DNA of 64,000 nucleotides from UBA2287 sp964479665. Lineage in GTDB: Bacteria; Bacteroidota; Bacteroidia; Bacteroidales; Tenuifilaceae. This document shows, in pieces, positions 53,747 through 63,676 of the stretch. Both the position numbers and the translations under genes were made by a program. The stretch is taken from contig CAYZNN010000004.1 in assembly GCA_964479665.1 (NCBI GenBank), positions 1 through 64,000 of the forward strand, read 5' to 3'. How positions within the stretch are numbered: position 1 is the first letter of the stretch; every line of letters starts with the position of its first letter. The notes below the pieces were generated by a model that saw nothing but the letters and a program-made list of their open reading frames with translations, did not search any database and was not told where the DNA came from.

Positions 53747-56602
53747 ATGAACAGAATGGAAGGCGAACCCCTCGAAATTGACGTTCAGGGTGCCAGAGTA
53801 CACAACCTGAAAAATGTAGACGTAAAAATACCTCGCTACAAACTAACGGTTATAACAGGTTTAAGCGGAAGCGGAAAATCGTCGTTGGCATTCGACACTA
53901 TTTATGCAGAAGGGCAGCGTCGCTATATTGAAACCTTTTCAGCCTACGCGCGCCAGTTCTTAGGAACTCTCGAAAGACCCGACGTTGATAAAATTGATGG
54001 ATTAAGCCCTGTAATTTCTATTGAACAAAAGACAACCGTTCGCAACCCTCGCTCCACTGTAGGTACTATTACTGAAATATACGATTTTCTTCGTCTACTG
54101 TTTGCTCGGGCATCAGTTGCTTACTCACATAATACGGGCGAGGAAATGGTTCGATACAACGACCAGCAAATCATTGAACTTATCCTTTCCAATTTTGCTA
54201 ATCGCAAATTGGTCATATTGGCTCCCATTGTTAAAGGCCGAAAGGGGCATTACCGCGAACTATTTGAACAGTTGCGTAAAAAGGGATACATACATTGCCG
54301 TATTAATGGTGAAATAGTTGAAATGAGGCGCGACATGAAGTTGGACCGTTACAAATCGCACACCATTGAGTTGGTAATTGACAAACTTAGGGCCGAAGAG
54401 GAAATGCGAAAAAGGCTAAGCGAATCGTTGCAAACAGCCATGCTCCTGGGGAAAGGCACCATACTGGTTCTAAATATTGAGAACAACGAGACTCGCTATT
54501 TCAGCCGCAACCTTATGTGTCCATCAACCGGAATATCATACGACGAACCAGCCCCACACTCCTTCTCCTTCAATTCGCCACATGGGGCATGCCCTCATTG
54601 TAACGGACTGGGCACAGTTGCCGAAGCCGATATAAAACGGATAATTCCCAACCCCAAAAGCAGCATAAAGAAGGGAGGTATTGAACCTTTAGGGCCCTAC
54701 AAGAGTAGCCTCATTTTTTGGCAACTCGATGCCATTGCCAATAAATACGGCTTTTCACTTTCCGATCCCATTGAAGATATTCCGCATGAAGCCCTAAATA
54801 CTATTCTCTATGGTTCGGAGGAGCAGTTCGCATTGAAACAAACTGGCATAGGGGTTCGAACCAGCTACTTCTTGAGTTTCGAAGGTGTGATAAACTACAT
54901 ATACAACCAGCAAAACGACGATGCCAGTGGAAAGGGCAGCAAATGGGCACAGCAGTTCATTAAGCATGTTACATGCCCTAACTGTAACGGAAGCCGTATT
55001 AAATCCGAAGCACTTTGGTTCCGAATTGGAGGGAAGAATATTGCTGAACTCTCGCAATTCGATATTCAAACGCTAAGGGAGTGGTTCGAAGGGATTGACC
55101 AACTAATGAGTGAAAGGCAGCGTACCATTGCTTTTGAGATTATTAAAGAGATAAAGGAACGTTTGGATTTTTTAATCGATGTGGGTTTAGGCTATCTGAG
55201 TTTGAGTCGCAGTTCAGCATCGCTTTCGGGGGGTGAAAGTCAGCGAATTCGGCTGGCCACTCAAATTGGTTCAAAGCTCGTAAATGTTCTTTACATCCTC
55301 GATGAGCCCAGTATTGGGCTTCATCAACGCGATAATATAAGGCTCATCGAATCGCTCCGCAAGCTCCGCGATACTGGCAACTCGGTTATTGTGGTTGAAC
55401 ACGATGAAGAAATGATACTCAGCGCCGACCATGTTATCGATATTGGCCCAAGAGCAGGCAGGCTGGGAGGTAAAATAGTTTCACAAGGTACTCCCCTTCA
55501 TATTGCGCAATCGGAGTCTCTAACTGCCCAATACCTAAGCCACAAACTCGAGATTCCTCTACCCGAAAAGCGTCGCGAAGGGACAGGGAAAAAAATAAGC
55601 ATTATTAATGCGTCAGGCAACAACCTCAAAAACATTTCCGTTAGCTTCCCTCTTGGGAAATTCATTTGCGTTACAGGTGTATCGGGAAGCGGAAAATCAA
55701 CGCTTATAAGCGAAACATTACTTCCAGCATTGTTGCGTAAGCTGCATCGCTCGCTCGACGAACCAATGGTCCACGAAAGAATTGAAGGGCTCGACAATAT
55801 CGACAAGGTTGTGGAAGTTGACCAATCGCCTCTTGGGCGAACACCCCGTTCGAATCCTGCAACCTACACAGGTGTTTTCACCGACATACGAAAACTTTTC
55901 GAAATAACCCCCGATGCAAAAATTCGAGGTTTTAAAGCCGGAAGGTTCAGCTTTAACGTTAAGGGCGGCCGTTGCGAAACATGTAAGGGCGCTGGTGTAC
56001 AAACCATCGAAATGAATTTCCTTCCGGATGTATACATTACCTGTAAGGATTGTAATGGGAAACGATACAACAGAGAAACACTTGAGGTGCGATTTAAAGG
56101 AAAAAGTATTTCCGACGTATTGAACATGAGCATTACCGAGGCTGTTACCTTTTTCGAAAGCATACCCAGTATCCATCATAAAATAAAAACCCTTCAGGAT
56201 GTGGGATTGGGTTACATAACCCTAGGCCAACCATCAACCACCCTTTCGGGCGGTGAAAGCCAAAGGGTTAAGTTAGCCGCGGATCTCGCAAAGCGCGATA
56301 CGGGTAAAACCCTTTACATTCTCGATGAGCCAACAACCGGTTTACACTTTGAAGATGTTCGTGTACTGCTGGAAGTACTCAACCGACTGGTAGATAGAAA
56401 CAACACAGTTATTGTTATTGAGCACAACCTCGATGTTATTAAAGCGGCCGACCACATTATCGATTTAGGACCCGAAGGGGGCGAACAGGGGGGATACGTG
56501 CTTTGCGAAGGAACACCCGAGTTTGTAATGCAGCAGAAAAGCAACCATACTGCCCAATTCCTCAAACGACACATATATCGGAAACCACCTCAAATGGGAT
56601 AA
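53747..56602 (+). CDS. uvrA: Excinuclease ABC subunit A
   Basis: 951 residues. DNA damage recognition ATPase of nucleotide excision repair. Two ABC modules: first Walker A GLSGSGKSSLAF near residue 38, second GVSGSGKSTL; signature sequences LSGGESQRIRLA and LSGGESQRVKLA; and zinc-finger cysteines in CPHCNGLG, CPNCNGS and CETCKGAG with CKDCNGKRY. Length is normal. Second gene in an operon with a lytic transglycosylase. Confidence 0.97.
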   Translation: MNRMEGEPLEIDVQGARVHNLKNVDVKIPRYKLTVITGLSGSGKSSLAFDTIYAEGQRRYIETFSAYARQFLGTLERPDVDKIDGLSPVISIEQKTTVRNPRSTVGTITEIYDFLRLLFARASVAYSHNTGEEMVRYNDQQIIELILSNFANRKLVILAPIVKGRKGHYRELFEQLRKKGYIHCRINGEIVEMRRDMKLDRYKSHTIELVIDKLRAEEEMRKRLSESLQTAMLLGKGTILVLNIENNETRYFSRNLMCPSTGISYDEPAPHSFSFNSPHGACPHCNGLGTVAEADIKRIIPNPKSSIKKGGIEPLGPYKSSLIFWQLDAIANKYGFSLSDPIEDIPHEALNTILYGSEEQFALKQTGIGVRTSYFLSFEGVINYIYNQQNDDASGKGSKWAQQFIKHVTCPNCNGSRIKSEALWFRIGGKNIAELSQFDIQTLREWFEGIDQLMSERQRTIAFEIIKEIKERLDFLIDVGLGYLSLSRSSASLSGGESQRIRLATQIGSKLVNVLYILDEPSIGLHQRDNIRLIESLRKLRDTGNSVIVVEHDEEMILSADHVIDIGPRAGRLGGKIVSQGTPLHIAQSESLTAQYLSHKLEIPLPEKRREGTGKKISIINASGNNLKNISVSFPLGKFICVTGVSGSGKSTLISETLLPALLRKLHRSLDEPMVHERIEGLDNIDKVVEVDQSPLGRTPRSNPATYTGVFTDIRKLFEITPDAKIRGFKAGRFSFNVKGGRCETCKGAGVQTIEMNFLPDVYITCKDCNGKRYNRETLEVRFKGKSISDVLNMSITEAVTFFESIPSIHHKIKTLQDVGLGYITLGQPSTTLSGGESQRVKLAADLAKRDTGKTLYILDEPTTGLHFEDVRVLLEVLNRLVDRNNTVIVIEHNLDVIKAADHIIDLGPEGGEQGGYVLCEGTPEFVMQQKSNHTAQFLKRHIYRKPPQMG

Positions 56603-56627
56603 AAAAAAGGACAAATATAATTTGCCC
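56601..56627 (-). terminator. Intrinsic terminator of the 56669 gene
   Basis: On the minus strand GGGCAAAT, loop TAT, ATTTGTCC (one G-U pair), then eight T residues. The run of A on the plus strand overlaps the uvrA stop. It lies 41 nt after the stop of the outer-membrane protein gene and is the cleanest terminator in the window. Confidence 0.7.
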
Positions 56628-56668
56628 CTTCTGGTTTTGCAGGTATTTTGGGTTATTCCAAGGGTCGG

Positions 56669-58153
56669 TTATTGAGTAAAGAAGTAATTATTCAGTTCGT
56701 ACATATCCTCGAGCGATAGGTCGAGTTTCTGATCGAAAAATGCCTCAACCGCTTTGAGCAACTCTTGAAACGAAATGTACCCATCCCCATCTAAATCAAT
56801 CATTCGGAATTTGCGAGGAATTTCACCAGGGGTGAATGTGATACTGCGTGTCCATATGGGAGCAACAGGAATCACTTTTATTGCATCGCGACTTACAGCG
56901 GTTGGCTTTTCGAACATACTAACCAAACGTTCGGCAGTAAGAGCCACTCCCTGATTATCGACAATAGAACCAGAGGGGGTATTGGATTGCTCATCGACGT
57001 AATCGGGCACTCCATCACCATCGGTATCGAACGGGCAACCCCTGTTTATGGAGTTTTGGGCAGTATCCACAGGAACGCCAAAAGCGGTTCCGGGGCATTG
57101 ATCCCAAATGTCCCAAACCATATCGTTATCCTCATCGGCAAAGAAAACTTCGTAATCGTATTCAATTTCGGCAAACATTTGCTCAACCCGAAGAACATTG
57201 GGATCGGAAAACAGGTCGAAATGCATAGAAACCCCCGTAAACAAGAACATATCACCCATATTGGAACCCTTAAGCCCATAGCGTTCGGCTGTTTTTTTAT
57301 CGTAATTATCGAGTTTATTAGAAAAGGCATAGTTTAAAGTGCTCGAAATCCTTAGGTTTACCCGGTAAGAAAGGTAATAGTCGAACCCCAATTCGATAGG
57401 AATTACAGGAGTAGTTGTGCTGAACTTACCTTGTTGGTGAACATTTGCTTTCAAAAGGTCGGTTTCGTACTCCTTATCCATTTTTATAATGTTGCTATTC
57501 CATGCGTTTGGGTCAGTTTCTGCTAAATTCCGTATGGTTCCATCGCTCCAGAAGTGGTAAAACTGATCGGTTGAATTTCCATCGAGATAATTGCCTTTGG
57601 GGTTAGTAATAAGAACCGAAGCGCCCACCGATATGTATGGTTTAAACCTTTTTGCTCGTTTATTTTTCTCTAAAAAATGCCCGAATGAGTATTCGGTGGT
57701 TAACCCCAACTGAACAATTTGCGAACTGAATGAGGAATTATGGTAAATAGTGTTTCCAAAATTATCTGAGGGAAGAAGTGCAGGATTCTGCTGGAATGCT
57801 CGAGATATTGCAAAATCGTGACCCTGAAGGTTACCCAGCATTCCAAAAAAGTTTATTTTAAAGAAGTAGTTCTTGCCAAAAAACGAGGATATATTAAGTT
57901 TATAGCCAAACTGACCCTGCAAGGGGTTGTTTCCAGGATTTCGAACATCGCCCATAAAGTGGAGAACACCTGCACCCAGCGACATAACAGGCATGTATAC
58001 AGGGTCAACAACCTCAACCTCACTTTGAAGTTTACTTAACCAAAAGTCCTCATCATCGGTTTGCGCAAAAGCAACCATTGGGAAAAGAAGCACTGCAAAT
58101 ACTAAAAAAGCCAGCTTGTTCAGAAATGATATTTGGGATTGGAAACAGGTCAT
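56669..58153 (-). CDS. Outer-membrane beta-barrel protein with TSP3-like and EF-hand motifs
   Basis: 494 residues with a signal peptide (about 1-30). Residues about 45-330 look like an outer-membrane barrel of the OmpA/PorV style: aromatic alternating strands such as GQFGYKLNISSFFGKNYF and IELGFDYYLSYRVNLRIS. The C-terminal part has TSP3-like acidic repeats (DEDNDMVWDIWDQCPG, DTDGDGVPDYVDEQ) and one canonical EF-hand loop (DLDGDGYISFQEL). Calcium binding is likely. Two further genes with envelope features are close by. Confidence 0.8.
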   Translation of the reverse strand: MTCFQSQISFLNKLAFLVFAVLLFPMVAFAQTDDEDFWLSKLQSEVEVVDPVYMPVMSLGAGVLHFMGDVRNPGNNPLQGQFGYKLNISSFFGKNYFFKINFFGMLGNLQGHDFAISRAFQQNPALLPSDNFGNTIYHNSSFSSQIVQLGLTTEYSFGHFLEKNKRAKRFKPYISVGASVLITNPKGNYLDGNSTDQFYHFWSDGTIRNLAETDPNAWNSNIIKMDKEYETDLLKANVHQQGKFSTTTPVIPIELGFDYYLSYRVNLRISSTLNYAFSNKLDNYDKKTAERYGLKGSNMGDMFLFTGVSMHFDLFSDPNVLRVEQMFAEIEYDYEVFFADEDNDMVWDIWDQCPGTAFGVPVDTAQNSINRGCPFDTDGDGVPDYVDEQSNTPSGSIVDNQGVALTAERLVSMFEKPTAVSRDAIKVIPVAPIWTRSITFTPGEIPRKFRMIDLDGDGYISFQELLKAVEAFFDQKLDLSLEDMYELNNYFFTQ

Positions 58154-58171
58154 GGCATGTGGTTTAACGTG

Positions 58172-59545
58172 CTACTTGTACCATTTCTGGTTGGTTATCA
58201 TTAGGGCTTCCTGAACTGTAATTCGGGTACCGTTATTGTAAGCTGCCACAAAGGCATCGTCGATTGGAGTAGTGTTCCAAATTTTCACTCTATAGTCTCG
58301 AGCCGCTACGTATTCTGCAAACGACCCAATGGAATATTTATACCAACCCTCGTGTTTCTCGGTACGGATGTCTTCGGTAATTTTGTACTTTCTAAAGTAT
58401 CTTTTTATATCGACCAAGCGATGACCAGCAGCAATTTGCACACGATAGTATACTCCCTCTTCGGGTTCGAGCATATACTGCTTATCGAGTTCAACAACTC
58501 GACCGGTTGGGCGAGGTTTATCCTCTATTTTCTGGTACTTTACTTCAAACTCTTTACCCCCATCGGCACCTGTGAATGTAGCGCTTGTTGGGGTGCTAGT
58601 AGTCATAACAGGCGATATTTCACTGGATGGGATAGTTGCCAAAAAACTCTCGAGGTAGCGGGCATCCAAATTAGTAAAATCGGCATCGCGCTGCACAATT
58701 TCAATAACCTTGGTAATTTCGTTTACTATAAACGAGAAAGTTCCTTTGATTTTCAATTCGGTTTGGCCTGTACCATCCTCAGGTGAAAGTTTATAGGCAA
58801 CTGTAAAGTGCTGGTCGGTTGGCAAATTCATCCAAAGAAACTTGGCCTTATTGTCCTTAAATGTAAAAATGGCATCGCGGGTTTGAAGCGCTTCAGCTCT
58901 ATATCCTTGTGGAATTTCCTCCTCTATTTTTGCAAATTTTTCGGTATTTCCCTTGCTTACCAATATTCGAACGGCCATGTCGTTGCTTTCACCGGTAAAA
59001 AAAGGTGTTTGACGGGCAACCTTTACATTACTTGCCAAAAGTGAAACGGGAGCTTGAGCGGGAATGGTTTTTTGGAACTCTGAAATATCGACAATAAGAT
59101 TCGGGTCGATGCGCGACGAAGGTAAAATGGTAATGTTGTCAATTTTTGTCTCGGAATACTTACGGTCATTCTTGTCGATATATGAAAATTCCCCTTTCAA
59201 GTTGAAGCGGCCCTTGAGCCTTTCATCTATTCTAATGCGATACGAAATTTTAAATTCATTTTCAGCTGGAAGTCTGAGCCAAATGAATTTCACCTTCTGT
59301 TCTTCAAAAGTGAAACTGGCATTACTCGCCTCAATAAGTTGCGCTGAAAGGCCACGGGGTAGCTCCTGAAGATAACGGGCAAAACTTTCAAACTCACCCT
59401 TTTTTAAGGTAACAACCACATCGAATTCGGAACCGGCGCTAACTTCTGTGGGAACCCGCATGTTAAGTGAAACCTCTTCTCCAGTAAAAATATTGAGAAA
59501 GAGCATTACCACCATGTTCATTAAGAGAACAAACGACCTAATCAT
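58172..59545 (-). CDS. Secreted protein with a tandem beta-domain duplication and SPOR-like C-terminus
   Basis: 457 residues with an N-terminal signal (about 1-21). Two homologous beta domains: FESFARYLQELPRGLSA, FTFEEQKVKFIWLRLP at about 50-145, and TEKFAKIEEEIPQGYRA, FTFKDNKAKFLWMNLP at about 195-285, the same pattern of a helix, strand and the phrase K(V/A)KF(I/L)W near the end. The C-terminal ~90 residues (YYRVQIAAGHRLVDIKRYF, GWYKYSIGSFAEYVAARDY) have a SPOR-like pattern, which usually binds denuded peptidoglycan. I do not recognise the family. Possibly co-transcribed with the following barrel gene (18 nt gap). Confidence 0.7.
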   Translation of the reverse strand: MIRSFVLLMNMVVMLFLNIFTGEEVSLNMRVPTEVSAGSEFDVVVTLKKGEFESFARYLQELPRGLSAQLIEASNASFTFEEQKVKFIWLRLPAENEFKISYRIRIDERLKGRFNLKGEFSYIDKNDRKYSETKIDNITILPSSRIDPNLIVDISEFQKTIPAQAPVSLLASNVKVARQTPFFTGESNDMAVRILVSKGNTEKFAKIEEEIPQGYRAEALQTRDAIFTFKDNKAKFLWMNLPTDQHFTVAYKLSPEDGTGQTELKIKGTFSFIVNEITKVIEIVQRDADFTNLDARYLESFLATIPSSEISPVMTTSTPTSATFTGADGGKEFEVKYQKIEDKPRPTGRVVELDKQYMLEPEEGVYYRVQIAAGHRLVDIKRYFRKYKITEDIRTEKHEGWYKYSIGSFAEYVAARDYRVKIWNTTPIDDAFVAAYNNGTRITVQEALMITNQKWYK

Positions 59546-59868
59546 TGGGTCCTAATATTTTAATGTATTTATGCTATTCACTTAATTTGACACAATATTA
59601 ATTAAAAAAAAACAATTTAAAGCAAGCATACAGGCTAAAATGTTGGCTGGTGTTGATTATTTTGTTTGAGTGTTAATATCTTTTAATACCAATTTAATAC
59701 CCAACAAAACTAACATTTATCTAAATATCAAAACATTAAACAAAATATTGCAGATTGATTGCTTGTGCATTGGTTTTATAAGTAGATGTGAAATAAATGG
59801 CTTACCTTTCGGCTACAAAACAGCTGGCAATATTGGCCAATGGCTACTCAATATTAATGATTAGTTCC
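59546..59868. other. Intergenic region without an evident gene
   Basis: 323 nt between divergent genes, strongly A+T-rich. I see no hairpin, repeat, conserved promoter or small ORF that I can support. The upstream frame of the plus-strand gene reaches to 59797 but the signal peptide begins at the Met at 59869. Confidence 0.5.
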
Positions 59869-60783
59869 ATGCATTATAAATTAAATCTACTTTTTATCGG
59901 TCTTATTTTAATTTGTCGCCCCCCAATTTTTGCCCAATCGAACATCGACTTCAGCTGGTGGAATGCCAAGCACAATTGGGATGGATACACCCACTGGACT
60001 GACTACATGACCTACACGCCCGGCTGCTTTGGTCCCAATGCACTTCCAATACCCTCACTACCTCAGGGGGTTTTACCAAACCAAATTGAAGTTGAAAGCC
60101 AGATAAAACAACAGGTTCAAAAGGGAGAAAGAACTCTCAACGGAAGCTACAGATTGTTTTGGCCCTTTTCCAACGGCCGGGTTGGCATAGAGGTTTTTCA
60201 TGTATACATAGAAACGTATAAGACCGATACCATTCTTCGCGACCAAAGAGCAGCACATTTCAGAAACGTTGAAGGTTTTGCAACAGGCGATTTGAATTTT
60301 TCAACCTACATTTCGCTCCTGCAAAACGCTCAATGGCCCGACATTCTTCTTCGAGTAAACCTTCGTACCGCTTCGGGTTCCGATATTGAGAATGCTCGCT
60401 ATACCGATTTGCCCGGTTACCACTTCGACCTTTCGTTCGGAAAAAATATTTTTAATACTGCCAATTTGAATATACGGTACTATGGTATGGGTGGGCTTTA
60501 TGTTTGGCAAATCACCCGTAACATTCAGAATGATGCCATTCTTTGGGGTATTGGCACAAGTATTTCCTATAAAAATTACGGGGTACAACTCGAAGCATCG
60601 GGTTACCATGGTTACCTTAACATTGGCGACAGGCCAGCACAATTACGATTTACAGGCGAGATTGCCAGAAATAAATTCGAATACAAGTTTTGCATCACTA
60701 AAGGCATTAAAGATATTCATTACTATACCTTTGCATTGGGTGTTCAGTATTCGCTTAATCCCCTTAAACGTACTAAAGAATAA
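59869..60783 (+). CDS. Predicted outer-membrane barrel protein of unknown family
   Basis: About 304 residues from MHYKLNLLFIGLILI, with a signal peptide (about 1-25). The mature chain is rich in aromatic and alternating residues (YRLFWPFSNGRVGIEVF, NLNIRYYGMGGLYVWQI, GVQYSLNPLKRTKE) suggesting beta-barrel strands. Conserved Trp residues near the N-terminus (FSWWNAKHNWDGYTHW). Followed after 3 nt by a T9SS protein, so the two are probably co-expressed. Confidence 0.65.
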   Translation: MHYKLNLLFIGLILICRPPIFAQSNIDFSWWNAKHNWDGYTHWTDYMTYTPGCFGPNALPIPSLPQGVLPNQIEVESQIKQQVQKGERTLNGSYRLFWPFSNGRVGIEVFHVYIETYKTDTILRDQRAAHFRNVEGFATGDLNFSTYISLLQNAQWPDILLRVNLRTASGSDIENARYTDLPGYHFDLSFGKNIFNTANLNIRYYGMGGLYVWQITRNIQNDAILWGIGTSISYKNYGVQLEASGYHGYLNIGDRPAQLRFTGEIARNKFEYKFCITKGIKDIHYYTFALGVQYSLNPLKRTKE

Positions 60784-60786
60784 AAC

Positions 60787-62457
60787 ATGAATAAACTAAA
60801 ATCGGTATCATTACTAATGGTCATGGCCAATATAATTCAATTGGCCGAGGCGCAGCCCCAATACGCCATTTCGAACTACGCAAAGGCTGATAGTGCATAC
60901 ATAATTAGTGTAGGCACTGAGCCTAATCTGGTCAACTTTAACTTTATCCAAACAGGCGAAAATTACACTTGGGACTATTCAGATTTGGAAATAACTTCCC
61001 AGCGCAACTTCCAATTCGTTACACGCGACAACTCGGGTTACATGCTTGGGTTTCTTGCCACTTGTGTTGCTAATGGAGGTAACTATATAAATTGCTTGTC
61101 GCAATGGAATAGCTTGTCGAATTTGGTTAAATCGCAAAACGAAGGAGTATTTCTTGTTGAAGCAGAACTTGAAAACTACTCAGAGTTTCTGAAAACATCT
61201 TCTACCAAAGTAGAAGCCGCAATGATTGGAGTAAAATTAAGATTAGATGGCACCAGTGTTCCCATTACCATAAAATATTCGAGTAACGATGTTCTAATGA
61301 AACTCCCATTGACATACGATAGCAAAGACTCATCGGTTTCGGGCTTTAATACCGACTTCAATCCTTTAGGTTATAACCTTATTGCCAAGCGTTGGCAAAA
61401 AAGGGTAAACCGAGTCGATGGCTGGGGCTCGCTGGTTACTCCCTACACCGGTTTTAGCCAAACCCTCCGTATGCTTACCCGCATCGAACGGGTTGACACC
61501 CTTATTTACGAGGGCGACACCCTTGCCTTGCCATCAACCGAAATACTGGCCCAGTGGTGGTCGCCCAGCCACGGACAACCTGTTTTTACTGCCGTTGGCA
61601 CTGAAACCGAAGCGGGTTTGGTTTTCGCCTCGGCCAGCTTCATCGATTCTGTTCGGTGCCTTCAGCCCCGTTTGGCATTTGCCACCTACCCCTTACTTCC
61701 CACTATCGATGCTTCGCTTGGGTATGTTGATGTTAGCTTTGTAAATCTTTCGCAAAACAGTACACACTACCAATGGGATTTTGGCGATCCATTAAGCGGT
61801 AATTTAAACTTTTCGACAAATAAAAACCCAACCCACCGTTACACAATGGGAGGAAACTACCAAGTACAGCTAACCGCCCAAAACGAGGTATGCGAAACAC
61901 CCCCGGTTGCCGAAATTACGATTCCTATTATGATTGCCGACACAGCCGATGTTTCCGCCTCCTTCACCTTCCTGCCCTCTGCACCAAATGCAAACGAGGC
62001 CATACAATTCACTTCGCAAACTCAAAGTGCATTTGCTTTTTTTTGGGATTTTGGCGATGGTTTTAGCTCAACAGAGCAGCATCCCACTCACAGCTACTCT
62101 GCAACAGGCGAATTCACGGTAATATTTACAGCATCGAACACCACAAAGCAAGCAACTCATACCGAAGTTTTGAATGTTTCACCAATAACTACGGTTAGCG
62201 AACTAAACCATTCGAAGTTTGAAATTTATCCCAATCCCACCAACGGGAAATGCACCATTGAACTGCCAAGCAATTGGCAGCAGGGTTTCAGCCTTGAAAT
62301 TATTAGCATAACAGGAACAGTGGTTTATAACATGCAGAAAGCAGAAAAATCGACAAACCAATTTGAGGTTGACCTTTCGAAACTACCTGCAGGTACTTAT
62401 ACGGTTATTGTCAGAAACCATTCTGAGACTCAAAGACGAATGATTGTAAGAAGATAG
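60787..62457 (+). CDS. PKD-domain protein with type-A T9SS sorting signal
   Basis: 556 residues with a signal peptide (about 1-22). The N-terminal ~300 residues are unrecognised. Two PKD domains (YQWDFGDPLSG; FFWDFGDGFSSTEQHPTHSYSATGEF) precede a C-terminal por-type domain with FEIYPNPTNGKCTIELP, ITGTVVYNMQ and LPAGTYTVIV, the classic type-A T9SS signal, ending RMIVRR. Exported surface protein. Confidence 0.9.
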   Translation: MNKLKSVSLLMVMANIIQLAEAQPQYAISNYAKADSAYIISVGTEPNLVNFNFIQTGENYTWDYSDLEITSQRNFQFVTRDNSGYMLGFLATCVANGGNYINCLSQWNSLSNLVKSQNEGVFLVEAELENYSEFLKTSSTKVEAAMIGVKLRLDGTSVPITIKYSSNDVLMKLPLTYDSKDSSVSGFNTDFNPLGYNLIAKRWQKRVNRVDGWGSLVTPYTGFSQTLRMLTRIERVDTLIYEGDTLALPSTEILAQWWSPSHGQPVFTAVGTETEAGLVFASASFIDSVRCLQPRLAFATYPLLPTIDASLGYVDVSFVNLSQNSTHYQWDFGDPLSGNLNFSTNKNPTHRYTMGGNYQVQLTAQNEVCETPPVAEITIPIMIADTADVSASFTFLPSAPNANEAIQFTSQTQSAFAFFWDFGDGFSSTEQHPTHSYSATGEFTVIFTASNTTKQATHTEVLNVSPITTVSELNHSKFEIYPNPTNGKCTIELPSNWQQGFSLEIISITGTVVYNMQKAEKSTNQFEVDLSKLPAGTYTVIVRNHSETQRRMIVRR

Positions 62458-62470
62458 TTTTTCTGTTTTT

Positions 62471-63646
62471 TTAAAAACTGTACTTAAACTTTAGGTAGCC
62501 CATTTGGCCTACACCACCATACTCGGTGCCGTTGGCACCAGTAAAAAGGATTAGCACAACCGTAAAGTCGAAATTGTTAGAAACCGAAAGGGTGGCTGTG
62601 GGGCTAATGAATGCTGAACCATCGTAGGGATTTAAAATGGCCGAAAGGCCAACTGTTGTTAAGGGTGTAGGCTGTGCTGAATACTGGCCAAAAAGGTTCA
62701 CTTTTCCTCTGCTCAAACTTCGCGGGTTCAACTGTTCCTGAGTAAAAAGGGCTACCCCCCCTGCATTTTCGTTTTTTCCGGCGGAGTTGAAAAGCGCCCC
62801 AAAGTGAACAAAATTATTGCACGTACCAAAGGTGTAATCGCCCGAAATGGCAGCAATAACATCATGCTGCTGACCTTTATCGATACGGGGTGCCAACCAC
62901 GTTACCTCGCCACGAAACGAAGTAGTGCCAATGCTGCCGCTCCACCCAGTACCCAAAGCCCAGTCGGTTTGGATTATGCCTCCAAGCAACTGAAAGTCGT
63001 ATCCCCAACGGTTAAACCGAATAAGTGCAGCAGCCGAAAGGCTATCGGATTTTTCGTGATAAACGTAAATGGCTTCGGCAACGCTCGAGAAGGTGGGATG
63101 ATACTTAATGTTCAAAGCATCGGTTCCAGGACGCTCCTCGTACTCAAAGTTGAAATAATTGTAGGTGTTAACCAGGTCGTTGGGATTCCAAACCAAATTC
63201 TGCCCCCAATTCACCCTTTGCCTACCGGCAATTAGCTGCCAATTCCCCAAATTGATATCAATATTCAATCGGTCCAATTCGGTATGGAACAGATACGAAT
63301 TACGCCCGCTAGCCGACCATGCGAGGTCGACACTTCCCATATGCTTTTCAATGCTCTGACGGTAACCGGGTACAAACCGAACAAAATCGCCAAACATAAA
63401 TCGTGAGCGAACTTCGGCATTTACAGTAATCCATTCCACAGGAAAGTACTTAAACCGCAGGCGGTTTTCGAGCGTATTGTCGCTGAACCAGGGCAACGAA
63501 TCGGGCGAAGGAATAAAAACAGTTTGCAGGTCTTTTAGATAACCCCCAATTTCGTATTTCTTTGGTTCTTGGGCAAAAGAAGGCATTGCCGTTTTTATAA
63601 TTAAAAGCAGGCTGAGAGCAACAATCTTTAAAAGCAGCGTAACCAT
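62471..63646 (-). CDS. Predicted outer-membrane beta-barrel protein
   Basis: 391 residues with a signal peptide (about 1-25). The remainder is a barrel-like repeat of aromatic strands ending in GYLKFKYSF, a C-terminal Phe as in many outer-membrane proteins. Contains IAGRQRVNWGQNLVWNPNDL. It lies downstream of a LolD-like ABC ATPase gene on the same strand (30 nt), so it may belong to a lipid or lipoprotein export cluster that continues beyond the window. Confidence 0.7.
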   Translation of the reverse strand: MVTLLLKIVALSLLLIIKTAMPSFAQEPKKYEIGGYLKDLQTVFIPSPDSLPWFSDNTLENRLRFKYFPVEWITVNAEVRSRFMFGDFVRFVPGYRQSIEKHMGSVDLAWSASGRNSYLFHTELDRLNIDINLGNWQLIAGRQRVNWGQNLVWNPNDLVNTYNYFNFEYEERPGTDALNIKYHPTFSSVAEAIYVYHEKSDSLSAAALIRFNRWGYDFQLLGGIIQTDWALGTGWSGSIGTTSFRGEVTWLAPRIDKGQQHDVIAAISGDYTFGTCNNFVHFGALFNSAGKNENAGGVALFTQEQLNPRSLSRGKVNLFGQYSAQPTPLTTVGLSAILNPYDGSAFISPTATLSVSNNFDFTVVLILFTGANGTEYGGVGQMGYLKFKYSF

Positions 63647-63676
63647 TTTTGTTCTTTTAATTCGTATGTTAATTTA

